DNA from: Paenibacillus alba
GTDB lineage: Bacteria > Bacillota > Bacilli > Paenibacillales > NBRC-103111
Assembly (NCBI RefSeq): GCF_013204855.1
Contig: NZ_JABMKZ010000016.1
Span: forward strand, 91,674-155,673
DNA length: 64,000 nucleotides
Direction: 5' to 3'
The notes beneath the pieces were generated by a model. The model made no database searches. It saw only the letters and a list, made by a program, of their open reading frames with translations, and was not told the DNA's origin. This document shows positions 55,223 through 63,983 of this stretch, in pieces. A program made the position numbers and the translations under genes. Numbering within the stretch: position 1 is the first letter of the stretch; each line of letters opens with the position of its first letter.

Positions 55223-56896
55223 ATGCAAAAGAAAAAATCAGTTCGAACGATCGTTATGATCACTGTTATCGTGTACATGGTGTTTATTTTCGCAGGTCTA
55301 TGTCAATATACATTTTCGAGGTTTAATGAAATTGTTGGCCATGAAGTGGAACAAAAATTAAATTACCAAGTGGAGCTTGCCTCCGCGAAATTAAACAATT
55401 TACTTCTGAATAACAGTGATACTAAGCAAGTACTGCAAAGTAGAGAATTCCATGAGGTATTCGCAAAAGTAAAAGAACATGCTGGCGAATATTACTTTAT
55501 TTTAGATAAAGAAGGTCGGTATGCGGCAAGTGAGAATCCTAAATTCGTTATAGGGCAATCAATGATGGAGGATTCGGACTCCCAATTGCAGCAAGTAGGG
55601 CAGCTTATTATGCGAACGGGGGAAACTAGCGGGACTGGGGACATGGAGAACGTTTATGCCTTCACGATGATTGGTGATACGGGATATAAGCTGGTTTTGG
55701 CGACGTCTTTCAACCAGATTAATAGCCCAATGAAGAAAAATCTCTATTTAATTATAGGCGGTTTTATTATCGCTATGGTTATCTTTACGGTGTTGCTCTT
55801 TATTTTGTTAACTCGGCGTATTGTTCGGCCTTTGCGTGTAATCAACAACCATGTTGAGGAGCTCGTTGCGCACGGCGGTGATTTGACGCAGAAGCTGCAT
55901 ATGAAACGCAAGGACGAAATTGGCAGATTAGCTTCTTCTATGAATCAGTTTCTAGATAACTTAAGAGCAATTGTAGGGAATGTTACGATGGAAGCTAACC
56001 ATCTGAGCAGCCATGCAGGCACGCTGCAGGTGGCGGCAGAGCAAACGAATGAATCATCGAAGCAGATCACAACGATTATTACGGATATGGCCGATCGGTC
56101 GACACAACAAGCCGAACATGTTCGGCAAGTTCTTGCGATGATGGAACGGACAGGGGAAATTTCCGAGGAAGTGAAGTTGGAAACGGTGAAAACGGTTCTA
56201 GATTCCCATCTTTTAATTGAAGCTGTGCAATCTGGCCAGAAAGCCAATAGAGCCTCTGTTGATAATTTGGAAAAAATGGTTAGCTCGATCCAAAGCTCAA
56301 CCGAGGCCATGGTACAGCTGAACAGCCGATCCAACGAAATCGGCGAAATGAGTACCATGATTTCCGAATTAGCCAACCAGACTCATTTGCTCGCGCTGAA
56401 TGCGGCGATTGAAGCGGCTCGCGCTGGGGAAGAAGGGAAAGGCTTTGCTGTAGTTGCAAGCGAGATCCGTAAGCTTGCTGAAGGCTCGGGCCGAACGGCT
56501 GAGCAGATTTCAGAGCTTGTCCGCAAGATTCAAGAAGAGACGAATACAGCTGTTAAGACGATGAAAGCAAGCCAAGAGGTGGTCATCGTGCAGAATGATT
56601 TGGTGATACAAGGCCAAGAATCACTTGAAGTGATCGTACAGAAGGTGGACTTAACCGCCGAAAGCACCTTGCGCATTCAAAGTATATTCAACGAGCTGTC
56701 GACCATGTCCCATAACTCCCTGAAAGCGCTCATGCAGTCTTCGAAGCTCATTGATGAATCTGCATCCGCTTCGCAGGAAGTAGCAGCTTCCACGGAGGAA
56801 CAGTTGGCGACAGTCGATGAAATGACAACGAAGCTGAGAGAGCTGCGTCAGCTATCCGCGGTATTGAAGCGTGAGGTTGGAATTTTTACGATTTAA
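55223..56896 (+). CDS. Methyl-accepting chemotaxis protein
   Basis: 557 residues from ATG 55223 with GGAAGGAAAGG upstream. TM1 (about 9-31), a short single-Cache-like extracellular domain (about 32-170), TM2 (about 178-202), HAMP (about 203-255) and a long signalling coiled coil. The kinase-control tip contains the invariant [39 protein letters not shown]. It passes ligand signals to CheA/CheW encoded elsewhere. It stands alone. Confidence 0.95.
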   Translation: MQKKKSVRTIVMITVIVYMVFIFAGLCQYTFSRFNEIVGHEVEQKLNYQVELASAKLNNLLLNNSDTKQVLQSREFHEVFAKVKEHAGEYYFILDKEGRYAASENPKFVIGQSMMEDSDSQLQQVGQLIMRTGETSGTGDMENVYAFTMIGDTGYKLVLATSFNQINSPMKKNLYLIIGGFIIAMVIFTVLLFILLTRRIVRPLRVINNHVEELVAHGGDLTQKLHMKRKDEIGRLASSMNQFLDNLRAIVGNVTMEANHLSSHAGTLQVAAEQTNESSKQITTIITDMADRSTQQAEHVRQVLAMMERTGEISEEVKLETVKTVLDSHLLIEAVQSGQKANRASVDNLEKMVSSIQSSTEAMVQLNSRSNEIGEMSTMISELANQTHLLALNAAIEAARAGEEGKGFAVVASEIRKLAEGSGRTAEQISELVRKIQEETNTAVKTMKASQEVVIVQNDLVIQGQESLEVIVQKVDLTAESTLRIQSIFNELSTMSHNSLKALMQSSKLIDESASASQEVAASTEEQLATVDEMTTKLRELRQLSAVLKREVGIFTI

Positions 56897-56925
56897 AATA
56901 GATCAGCACCTCTTAAAATAGATCA

Positions 56926-57654
56926 CTACCGCAATATATAACCGCCATCAGGAAACAAGGTGCTTCCGGTTGTGTAGTTGTTGGTCATCAAATAAATAGT
57001 CGTATGCGCGGCTTCGGCGGCTGTACCCACTCTACCGACAATATTGATTTTGGTATAATGGTCATAGGACTCGTCTCTGACTTCTTGCTTCGCACCTTCC
57101 CAGTTGAAGGAAGTGCGTATGGTTCCTGGGGAAATCACATTGACCCGAATCGGGGACAGTTCTACGGCCAGCGCCTTGCCGAGGCTCTCAATAGCTCCGT
57201 TGCAGGCCGCATAGGAGGCTCCATCCGCCAAAGGGCGCTGACCAAAGGCACCGGACATAAGCACTATCGAGCCAGTTGGGTTGATGTGCGGAGATGCATA
57301 TTTTACCGCATTATATTGCGGCCAGAACTTGGCATTGAAGCAGCTGTGCGCGATCTCGGATGAGGATGAGATGGGACCTCTGACATAGGAGGCTCCCGGC
57401 GTAAATAAATGGTCGAAGCTGCCTACATGCTCGAAAAATGCTTGCAGCTGTTGCTCATCGCGATTGTCTAATGGATAAATCTCGACAGCATCGCTTCCAA
57501 GGTGCTGCTGAGCTTGGAGCAGTTTCTCTTTCGAGCGGCCTGCCAGGACGACGGTGGCTCCTTGTTCGATTGCTTGCTGGGCAGTCGCTAGACCGATCCC
57601 GGAGCTTCCCCCGATAATAACGATACGCTGGTTTTTCAAAGAAATTGTGGACAT
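56926..57654 (-). CDS. SDR-family oxidoreductase with atypical active site
   Basis: 242 residues with AAAGGGGA upstream. The Rossmann motif is [11 protein letters not shown] (about 15-25), and the structural NAG region is replaced by TPGASY. The catalytic region reads [21 protein letters not shown]: the Tyr of YxxxK is present but the Lys is Asn. The C-terminus ([10 protein letters not shown].. [21 protein letters not shown]) is typical. It is divergent from an HxlR regulator with palindromic operators between them, so it is probably induced by an electrophile or aldehyde. Confidence 0.88.
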   Translation of the reverse strand: MSTISLKNQRIVIIGGSSGIGLATAQQAIEQGATVVLAGRSKEKLLQAQQHLGSDAVEIYPLDNRDEQQLQAFFEHVGSFDHLFTPGASYVRGPISSSSEIAHSCFNAKFWPQYNAVKYASPHINPTGSIVLMSGAFGQRPLADGASYAACNGAIESLGKALAVELSPIRVNVISPGTIRTSFNWEGAKQEVRDESYDHYTKINIVGRVGTAAEAAHTTIYLMTNNYTTGSTLFPDGGYILR

Positions 57655-57722
57655 GGATGCAGTCCCCTTTCATACTGGATAGGATTCGTGTCTTTATTAT
57701 TCGATATAAATGGAGCACTGCC

Positions 57723-57764
57723 AAGTACGCACTTCATTCGTACTTGGTACGAAGTTTCGTACTT
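57723..57764. promoter_or_regulatory. HxlR operator cluster
   Basis: A perfect 7-3-7 palindrome, TTCGTACTTGGTACGAA, spans 57737-57753. It is flanked by AAGTACGCACTT (57723-57734) and AAGTTTCGTACTT (57752-57764), which share the AAGTACG/CGTACTT half-sites. The cluster lies between the SDR and HxlR genes. Confidence 0.72.
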
Positions 57765-57822
57765 ATTGGTAGGAAAGAGACGGGTGAGCGGGTATGATAA
57801 CAGTAGAGGTGAGAAGAAGACG

Positions 57823-58170
57823 ATGGATTTAATGGAACCACGACTTAGAGGAGTCCTAACGACGCTGGACATGATCGGAGGGAAATGGAAGCCGCTTATC
57901 TTGTTTATTTTATTGATAGATGGAACCAAACGATTCGGCGAACTGCGGCGCCTCATTCCGGATGTCTCCCAAGGAACGCTTGCGAAGCAATTGCGGGAGC
58001 TTGAGGATGCGCGGCTCATTGATCGCGTTGTGTATCCCGACATCCCCCCCAAAGTCGAGTATAGTATTTCGGAGCATGGCAAAACGCTGACCGCCGTTCT
58101 TGACAGCATGTGCGGCTGGGGCAGAAAGCATCAGGACTATGTTCATGCAAGCGAGCCAAACGTTCTTTAG
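57823..58170 (+). CDS. HxlR-family transcriptional regulator
   Basis: 115 residues from ATG 57823, with GAGGTGAG upstream; an open frame extends back through the operators and is not used. The HxlR core is [52 protein letters not shown]. The only Cys lies near the C-terminus (SMCGWG); there is no N-terminal sensor Cys like that of YodB. It likely represses the divergent SDR gene and itself. Confidence 0.92.
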   Translation: MDLMEPRLRGVLTTLDMIGGKWKPLILFILLIDGTKRFGELRRLIPDVSQGTLAKQLRELEDARLIDRVVYPDIPPKVEYSISEHGKTLTAVLDSMCGWGRKHQDYVHASEPNVL

Positions 58171-58206
58171 GTGATTTGTCCTAAAGGATGTTTGGCTTGC
58201 TTTATT
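58149..58206 (+). terminator. Terminator after the HxlR gene
   Basis: AAGCGAGCCAAAC pairs with GTTTGGCTTGCTT, plus an inner CTTTAGG/CCTAAAG stem, followed by T residues. It overlaps the gene's last codons. Confidence 0.85.
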
Positions 58207-58214
58207 TGTCGGAG

Positions 58215-58560
58215 GCAGTCTCGGGCGTGAAAAGGAGCGAAACTGCGCAAAAGCTGTGATGAGCCTGCCGAAAAGGCAGTCTCATAGGCAGAGAAGCAGT
58301 GAACCGCCCCTGAGTCTGCCGAAAAGGCAGTCTCGAGCGTGAAAAGGAGCGAAACTGCGCAAAAGCTGCGATGAGCCTGCCGAAAAGGCTGACTCAGAGG
58401 CAGAAAAGCAGTGAACCGTCCCTGAGCCTGCCGAAAAGGCAGTCTCGGGCGTAAAAAGGAGCGAAACTGCGCAAAAGATGCGATGAGTGAGCCAAAAAGG
58501 CAGTCTCCGAGGCAGCCAAACCTCCACCCCGCTCTGAGCCGGCGAAAAAAACAGTCTCCG
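58215..58560 (+). repeat. Seven-unit hairpin repeat array
   Basis: The GCAGTCTC end of each unit lies at 58215, 58276, 58327, 58388, 58439, 58500 and about 58550. The distances are 61, 51, 61, 51, 61 and 51 bp. Most units carry the hairpin CTGCCGAAAAGGCAG. Two interval types alternate: one with AAAGGAGCGAAACTGCGC (61) and one with GAAGCAGTGAACCG (51), giving a 112-bp higher-order repeat. The last copies are degraded. No gene lies in 58171-58668. Confidence 0.88.
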
Positions 58561-58668
58561 CTCGCGAAGCAAGCTAGAAATCTGTCATTTTGCCATCATT
58601 GGGGTAGTTTATACTTGATGTAATCAAATTCAGATGTTCTTGCAGCAGGGGCAGGAGAGGGGCATGAG

Positions 58669-59037
58669 TTGAAGGTAATTATTATTGATGACGAATGGGC
58701 TATGCATTTGATTATGGAACGAATGCTAGCTAAGTTGAGTGGGATCGAAATCGTAGGAAGCTTCCAGGAGACCACGGCGGCATATTCGTATTTGGAGAAG
58801 CATGAGGTGGATTTGATATTTATTGATGTTAATATGCCGCGAGAGAATGGCATTGAGTTTGCCAAGCGATTAAGAGAGAGCGGCAGCCTGAAGAAACTTG
58901 TGTTTGTTACTTCTTATAAGGAATATGCCTCAGCTGCGTTTGAGGTGTATGCTTATGATTATATCGTGAAGCCCGTTGAGCCGGATCGACTTCGCAAAAC
59001 GGTGCAGAGGGTACTTTCCGAAGGTGGAATCGGGTAG
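58669..59037 (+). CDS. Stand-alone receiver-domain protein
   Basis: 122 residues from a TTG preceded by GGAGAGGGG. It is a single REC domain: acidic DDE near the start, phospho-acceptor D in LIFIDVNMPRENG, T in FVTSYKEYA, K in DYIVKPVEP. The sequence looks like the receiver of LytTR-type regulators (AFEVYAYDYIVKPV), but no output domain follows. It may act like CheY or Spo0F by protein contact. It lies just before the van-like genes but is probably separate, with 58 bases between. Confidence 0.88.
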   Translation: MKVIIIDDEWAMHLIMERMLAKLSGIEIVGSFQETTAAYSYLEKHEVDLIFIDVNMPRENGIEFAKRLRESGSLKKLVFVTSYKEYASAAFEVYAYDYIVKPVEPDRLRKTVQRVLSEGGIG

Positions 59038-59095
59038 AATAAGAATGAAACCCATATAAGACAGGTCAGACTATATATACAGGAGCGGGATTTGG

Positions 59096-59791
59096 ATGAA
59101 GCGTACGACGATACTAATCGCTGATGATGAGCCGGAGATCGCGGATTTGATAGCCTTGCATTTGGAAAAAGAGGGTTACCATCTGATTAAGGTCGCGGAC
59201 GGCCAAGAGGCGGTACATGCGATTCGATCGCATCCCATTGATTTGGCGATTCTAGATATTATGATGCCTAAGCTGGATGGACATGAAGTGACTCGGCAAA
59301 TTCGCGAGCAATATCATCTCCCGATTATTTTTTTGAGTGCTAAATCGTCAGATTTGGATAAGATAACGGGCTTGGTCATGGGGGCGGATGATTATATGAC
59401 CAAACCGTTTAACCCCATGGAGCTTGTCGCCAGGGTGAATGCTCAGCTGCGGCGGTCCATGCAATTGAACCAATCAACGACAGGCAATAAGGCCGTATTG
59501 GAAGCAGGGGGATTAAGTCTGGATGCCGATCAGCGGACCGTTACTCTGTATGGCGCTAACATCGAGTTAACGCCCAAAGAATTTGATATTCTGTACCTGT
59601 TAGTTAGTCATTCCAAGAAAGTTTTTAGTGCGGAACATATTTTCCAGCAAGTGTGGGGCGAAGCTTATTACGAGAGCGGGAACACGGTTATGGTGCATAT
59701 CCGTACTCTTCGGAAGAAACTTGGTGAGGATACGAATAAAAATAAATTAATCAAAACCGTTTGGGGGGTGGGATACACGTTCAATGGTTAA
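59096..59791 (+). CDS. VanR-like OmpR-family response regulator
   Basis: 231 residues with CAGGAGCGG upstream. Receiver motifs: ADDE, D in LAILDIMMPKLDG, S in IFLSAKS, K in DYMTKPFNP. The winged helix ends VMVHIRTLRKKLGEDTNKNKLIKTVWGVGYTFNG. The sequence style is that of VanR/YclJ-type regulators. It overlaps its kinase gene by eight bases, and the VanY-like and VanZ-like genes follow. Confidence 0.93.
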   Translation: MKRTTILIADDEPEIADLIALHLEKEGYHLIKVADGQEAVHAIRSHPIDLAILDIMMPKLDGHEVTRQIREQYHLPIIFLSAKSSDLDKITGLVMGADDYMTKPFNPMELVARVNAQLRRSMQLNQSTTGNKAVLEAGGLSLDADQRTVTLYGANIELTPKEFDILYLLVSHSKKVFSAEHIFQQVWGEAYYESGNTVMVHIRTLRKKLGEDTNKNKLIKTVWGVGYTFNG

Positions 59792-60875
59792 CATGATGCG
59801 CAGCTTTCGATCTAAAATGATCGCATTATTAGGTTTAAGCATGCTGTTGTCAGGCGGCGTCACTTTTATCATCTATAAGGTTCTGCAGCTCTATTATGCA
59901 GGCGTTCGGTTAGAAAATCCATTAGCCAAAGTACGCCAAGTGATATACAACATCGGGGATTTCAACTTTTTTATGATTGTTTTTATCCCGCTTGCGATTT
60001 TGTTTTTCTTTTTCCTGACTAAGCCCTATGCGGCGTATTTTAATGAGATATCGAGGGGAATTCATCGCCTTGCCAATGGCGATTTCCAAAGTCGTGTGCA
60101 AATTTCATCCAATGACGAGTTCAAGGATATTGCCGAAGACATCAACATGGCGAGCGAGAAGCTGCAAAAGGCGGTAGAACGGGGAGATTTTGCAGAAAGC
60201 AGCAAAGATCAGCTGGTCTTGAATTTAGCCCATGATTTGCGTACGCCGCTGACATCTGTACTCGGGTATCTGGATTTTATTCTTCAAGACGATCAATTAA
60301 CGAAAGAGCAAGTGAAGCATTATACGACGATTGCTTTTACGAAGTCTCGACGCCTCGAAAAGTTGATTGATGAATTATTTGAAATTACTAGAATGAATTA
60401 TGGCATGCTGACGATTGATAAGAAACCAATTGATCTAAGCGAGCTTCTCATTCAATTAAATGAGGAGTTGTATCCCATTTTCGAGAATAATCATTTGATC
60501 GCGAGATTGCATATAACGCCGCTTATGACTATTTGGGGGGACGGAGAGCTGTTGGCGCGTGTATTTGAAAATCTGCTGACGAATGCCAACCGTTATGGGA
60601 AAGAGGGTCAATTCGTAGATATTAACGGCCATTTGGATGCAGGGGATGTGGTCGTTCAAGTCATCAATTACGGGAATAGTATTCCCGAAGATGAGCTGCC
60701 TCATCTCTTTGATATGTTCTATACCGGGGACCAAGCTCGCACGCATCAAGGGGGAAGTACAGGTCTGGGATTATTTATAGCGAAAAATATTGTAGAGCAG
60801 CATAGTGGAACGATTTCCGTGCAAAGCAGCGTGATTCGAACCCTCTTTGAAGTACGTTTACCGCAGAAAATTTAA
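59784..60875 (+). CDS. VanS-like sensor histidine kinase
   Basis: 363 residues. TM1 (about 10-32) and TM2 (about 58-80) flank a short extracellular loop, followed by HAMP (about 85-135). HisKA has the phospho-His in LVLNLAHDLRTPLTSVLGYLD. HATPase_c has NLLTNANRYG, a divergent G1 box (VINYGNSIPEDELP) and GSTGLGLFIAKNIVEQHSG. The small loop and gene order match VanS kinases that respond to glycopeptides or cell-wall stress. Confidence 0.92.
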   Translation: MVNMMRSFRSKMIALLGLSMLLSGGVTFIIYKVLQLYYAGVRLENPLAKVRQVIYNIGDFNFFMIVFIPLAILFFFFLTKPYAAYFNEISRGIHRLANGDFQSRVQISSNDEFKDIAEDINMASEKLQKAVERGDFAESSKDQLVLNLAHDLRTPLTSVLGYLDFILQDDQLTKEQVKHYTTIAFTKSRRLEKLIDELFEITRMNYGMLTIDKKPIDLSELLIQLNEELYPIFENNHLIARLHITPLMTIWGDGELLARVFENLLTNANRYGKEGQFVDINGHLDAGDVVVQVINYGNSIPEDELPHLFDMFYTGDQARTHQGGSTGLGLFIAKNIVEQHSGTISVQSSVIRTLFEVRLPQKI

Positions 60876-60956
60876 GAAAAATTTTAAGATTAGCCCACTT
60901 CTTTTTAAAAAGTTTTCCTTATCCTGAATGAAGCAAGGTTAGGGAGGAAACGAAAA

Positions 60957-61823
60957 ATGAAGAAGTGGGTTTTTTGGCTTGTTATCTGCTTGCTTTTGGG
61001 CTATGAAGCCTTTCAACAGAAAGCGGAAGTTGTCATAAATGGGGATTCAGACAAGACTAACAATGAGGTACAAGCGGTGACCTCTCAAGGGAGCGATCTA
61101 ACGATAAAGGTAACACCAGACCAGATTTATCAAGGAAATCTAGTGTTAATTAATAAGGATTACCCGGTCCATCAAGCAGGCACAACGACGGATGTGGTAA
61201 ATCTCTTTCAGCATAAAGAGTTGATAAAAGGATTTGGCTTGCTGGACGATACGATTCGATTATCACAGAGTGTTATGCAACCCTTTACGAAGATGATTCA
61301 GGCAGCTGACAAAGACGGTATTGATCATTTTATGATCAATAGCGGTTATCGAGATAAGAAGGAGCAAGGTCAGCTGTATAAAGAAATGGGATCGGACTAC
61401 GCATTGCCAGCGGGCTATAGCGAGCATAATCTAGGACTAGCTCTTGATATCGGATCTACACAGAAGGAAATGGACCAAGCGCCTGAAGGGAAATGGTTGA
61501 AAAAGAATGCTTGGACCTATGGGTTTATTTTGCGCTATCCCAAGGACAAAACGGCCATCACGGGCATTCAGTATGAACCTTGGCATTTCCGCTATGTAGG
61601 TTTGCCGCACAGCCTGATTATGCAGCAAAAGAATTTCACCTTGGAACAGTACTTGGATTTCATCAAAGAGCAGAAGACCATTTCGACGACAGTGAAAGTC
61701 CAGAAATACGAGATTACGTATTATCCTGTTTCCAAGAGTACGACCATCCATGTGCCTAGCAATCAACGCTATGAGATGTCAGGTAACAATATAGATGGTG
61801 TCATTGTGACACTACTTCCATGA
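60957..61823 (+). CDS. VanY-like D-alanyl-D-alanine carboxypeptidase
   Basis: 288 residues with GGGAGGAAACG upstream. An N-terminal membrane anchor (about 4-17) puts the enzyme outside. The LAS-type zinc metallopeptidase motifs are SGYRDKKEQ, SEHNLGLALD (zinc ligands H157 and D164) and EPWHFRYVG (E207 base, H210 ligand). It trims the terminal D-Ala from peptidoglycan precursors, which lowers glycopeptide targets. About 60 C-terminal residues form an extra beta-rich tail. Confidence 0.94.
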   Translation: MKKWVFWLVICLLLGYEAFQQKAEVVINGDSDKTNNEVQAVTSQGSDLTIKVTPDQIYQGNLVLINKDYPVHQAGTTTDVVNLFQHKELIKGFGLLDDTIRLSQSVMQPFTKMIQAADKDGIDHFMINSGYRDKKEQGQLYKEMGSDYALPAGYSEHNLGLALDIGSTQKEMDQAPEGKWLKKNAWTYGFILRYPKDKTAITGIQYEPWHFRYVGLPHSLIMQQKNFTLEQYLDFIKEQKTISTTVKVQKYEITYYPVSKSTTIHVPSNQRYEMSGNNIDGVIVTLLP

Positions 61824-61859
61824 TGGCAGACAAGATGATCAAGAAGGTGAGGATACAGA

Positions 61860-62348
61860 ATGAAAGCAGCGATACGAGTGAAAGACAGCATAGTGCCAGC
61901 TCTATATGCGGTATATATGTATGCCGTATTCAAAATTATTCTATTTAAGTTCAGCTCTATGGATATCCCCTTCCTCTGGCATCAGCTGCTGAGAAACTTG
62001 GGCAACCTTGGCTACATCAAGGATCGTTGGGAAACGGCCAATGTGGTTCCCTTTGCATCCATATCCAGTAATATTCAGAGTCTCTCCAACCATGATCTGA
62101 TTAACTTATTAGGGAATATTGCGATATTCATGCCGTATGGGATATTTCTTGTATGGATGGATCAAAAACATCAAATATCACTTCTAGGCGTATTCATGCG
62201 AGCTTTGGGCCTAAGCTTATGCTTGGAATGCTCACAGCTCGTTTTGTCGATTGGAAGCTTCGATGTGGATGATCTCATTTTAAATGTTAGCGGGGGCTTG
62301 CTAGGCTATATGATCTTTAGGAAAAGTTCGAGAAAGAAAGATGGGTAG
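61860..62348 (+). CDS. VanZ-like membrane protein
   Basis: 162 residues with AAGGTGAGG upstream. Four TM helices, with the VanZ signature NLLGNIAIFMPYGIFL followed by ECSQLVLSIGSFDVDDLILNVSGGLLGY. VanZ raises teicoplanin resistance in Tn1546 by an unresolved mechanism. It lies 36 bases after VanY-like and is likely in the same operon. Confidence 0.93.
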   Translation: MKAAIRVKDSIVPALYAVYMYAVFKIILFKFSSMDIPFLWHQLLRNLGNLGYIKDRWETANVVPFASISSNIQSLSNHDLINLLGNIAIFMPYGIFLVWMDQKHQISLLGVFMRALGLSLCLECSQLVLSIGSFDVDDLILNVSGGLLGYMIFRKSSRKKDG

Positions 62349-62436
62349 TTCCTTGTTAATACTTTCAACCTTTTTACGTATTAACTAATGTGAGGCCCAC
62401 AAAAGTAAATCAAGAAAGTGAAGGGAGGGCAAAGCA

Positions 62437-63018
62437 TTGGAGATTGCGCAGTTGAAGGCAGGCGTTTATCCAAATAAAAAAAGCCATCTACATGATGGGA
62501 TCATGACGACAGATCGATTTACTCAAATATATGAGACGTACTATAGTCGTGTCTATAAGTATATCTGCTATCGAATCAACAATCACTATGCGGCAGAGGA
62601 TATATGCAGTCATGTATTTGAAGTCATCATATCCAAATACCAGAGCTTCTCACCGGAGAAATCCAATTTCGAGGTATGGTTGTTTGCGATTGCGAGAAAC
62701 GCAGTGACAGACTATTTCCGATCACAGAAAAAAAGAGCTGCTTTTTCACTAGATTCAATTATGAATATGTTTTTACCCAAGTCCTCTCCAGAAGAAATTG
62801 TGATACGAGATGATAATAATCAAGCCCTGTTTGTAGCATTAGCCAAGCTAAATGACAGGGAACGCAACATCATTGCAATGAAATATGCAGCAGGCTTGAA
62901 AAATTCGGAAATTGCCGACTTACTGGGTGTAAGTGCATCAAATATTGGTGTCGTTCTCTACCGAAGTTTGAACAAACTGCATAAAGAATTAGATACAGGA
63001 GGGGCCCAATTTGAATAA
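62437..63018 (+). CDS. ECF-type sigma-70 family factor
   Basis: 193 residues from a TTG with AAGGGAGGG upstream; an ATG at 62503 (MTTDRFTQIYETYY) is a plausible shorter start. Region 2 is TQIYETYYSRVYKYICYRINNHYAAEDICSHVFEVII.. FEVWLFAIARNAVTDYFR. Region 4 is LNDRERNIIAMKYAAGLKNSEIADLLGVSASNIGVVLYRSLNKLHKEL. It directs RNA polymerase to stress promoters and is held by the co-translated downstream membrane protein. Confidence 0.93.
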   Translation: MEIAQLKAGVYPNKKSHLHDGIMTTDRFTQIYETYYSRVYKYICYRINNHYAAEDICSHVFEVIISKYQSFSPEKSNFEVWLFAIARNAVTDYFRSQKKRAAFSLDSIMNMFLPKSSPEEIVIRDDNNQALFVALAKLNDRERNIIAMKYAAGLKNSEIADLLGVSASNIGVVLYRSLNKLHKELDTGGAQFE

Positions 63019-63775
63019 AACACGGAATTTAAAGGAATTTGAGAAGGTAACGGCCTTGCTTTCGCATGCCGAGATGGATGGGGACAACGTTCATAAAGAG
63101 CGAATCTTTAATCGCTTAAAATATAAAATGGAAACAGGAAAAATTCAATTATTTGACCTACAAAAGGATGGGATATCTATGAAAAAGAATTCGTGGAAGT
63201 CTATTGCTGTAGCTGCCGCTGCATTAGTTTGTGTGGGTGGCGTATTTTCGACGACCTCCTACGCACAGGATATGATTCATACGATAATGGCACGCTTTCA
63301 AGTTGGGAATATGGAAATTACACAATACGATAAAGAGCTGCCGGTTTCGAAGGTAGGAGACCCTTCCCCCGAATCTGCCAAGGAAACAGAGCGAATTGAA
63401 AGAGAAGCACCGCCAGCCATGACGTTGGACAAAGCCCGTGAAGTTATGGGAATTGACTTTCCGGCGCCAACCTGGTTATCCGATACCTATACATTCATGA
63501 ACGTAGTATCTCAAGGCAAAAGTATGGTTGAGGTGCAGTATGAGGAGAAGGATAAAAATCTGATTTCACTGCTGATTTCAAAGGGCGCAAATAATGGGAT
63601 CAGCACCACAGATGAGGTTAAAACAGAAACAATCAAAGGGACAAAGGTCTATTATGCGAATGGCATTGTGATTTGGGAATATAAAGGGTTTACCTACGAA
63701 TTGTACTCAGGAATTGATTTCGATGTTGAAGCCATGAGTAAAATCATCGGCTCCTTATCGACGAAAGGCAAATAA
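63011..63775 (+). CDS. Anti-sigma-like membrane protein with DUF4367-type domain
   Basis: 254 residues from a TTG that overlaps the sigma gene's end, with AGGAGGGG upstream. Residues 1-60 are cytoplasmic and should bind the sigma factor. One TM helix (about 62-84, SWKSIAVAAAALVCVGGVFSTTSYA) follows. The extracellular part ends in a DUF4367-like domain (MTLDKAREVMGIDFPAPTWLSDTYTFMNV.. GIVIWEYKGFTYELYSG). The overlap and order are those of a sigma/anti-sigma pair. Confidence 0.85.
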   Translation: MNKTRNLKEFEKVTALLSHAEMDGDNVHKERIFNRLKYKMETGKIQLFDLQKDGISMKKNSWKSIAVAAAALVCVGGVFSTTSYAQDMIHTIMARFQVGNMEITQYDKELPVSKVGDPSPESAKETERIEREAPPAMTLDKAREVMGIDFPAPTWLSDTYTFMNVVSQGKSMVEVQYEEKDKNLISLLISKGANNGISTTDEVKTETIKGTKVYYANGIVIWEYKGFTYELYSGIDFDVEAMSKIIGSLSTKGK

Positions 63776-63785
63776 TCCGTAAAAG

Positions 63786-63852
63786 CCTGCGAAAATACAG
63801 GAATTACCGAGCGAATTCGGTTAAAAAGTGGAAATGCCTGCAATTGTGCAGG
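63786..63852 (+). repeat. Two-unit hairpin repeat array
   Basis: CCTGCGAAAATACAGG at 63786 and CCTGCAATTGTGCAGG at 63837, 51 bp apart, each followed by A/T-rich sequence. The AGTGGAAAT before the second unit also precedes the second unit of the array at 50027. Confidence 0.78.
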
Positions 63853-63983
63853 CATTTTTATCTTTTTCGGCCGCTCATCGATGAAGTAAAATAGTTTGTG
63901 TACCAACATTTGGAGTATAGGCAAATGACAAAAAAGTAGGGTATTCTCGGGATTACCACACCACCAAGAAGGAGCCCTACTCA

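Noticed and set aside
58215..58560. CRISPR array
   Set aside because: Regular spacing suggested it, but the intervals alternate 61/51, the sequences between units are themselves repeated, and no cas gene is present.
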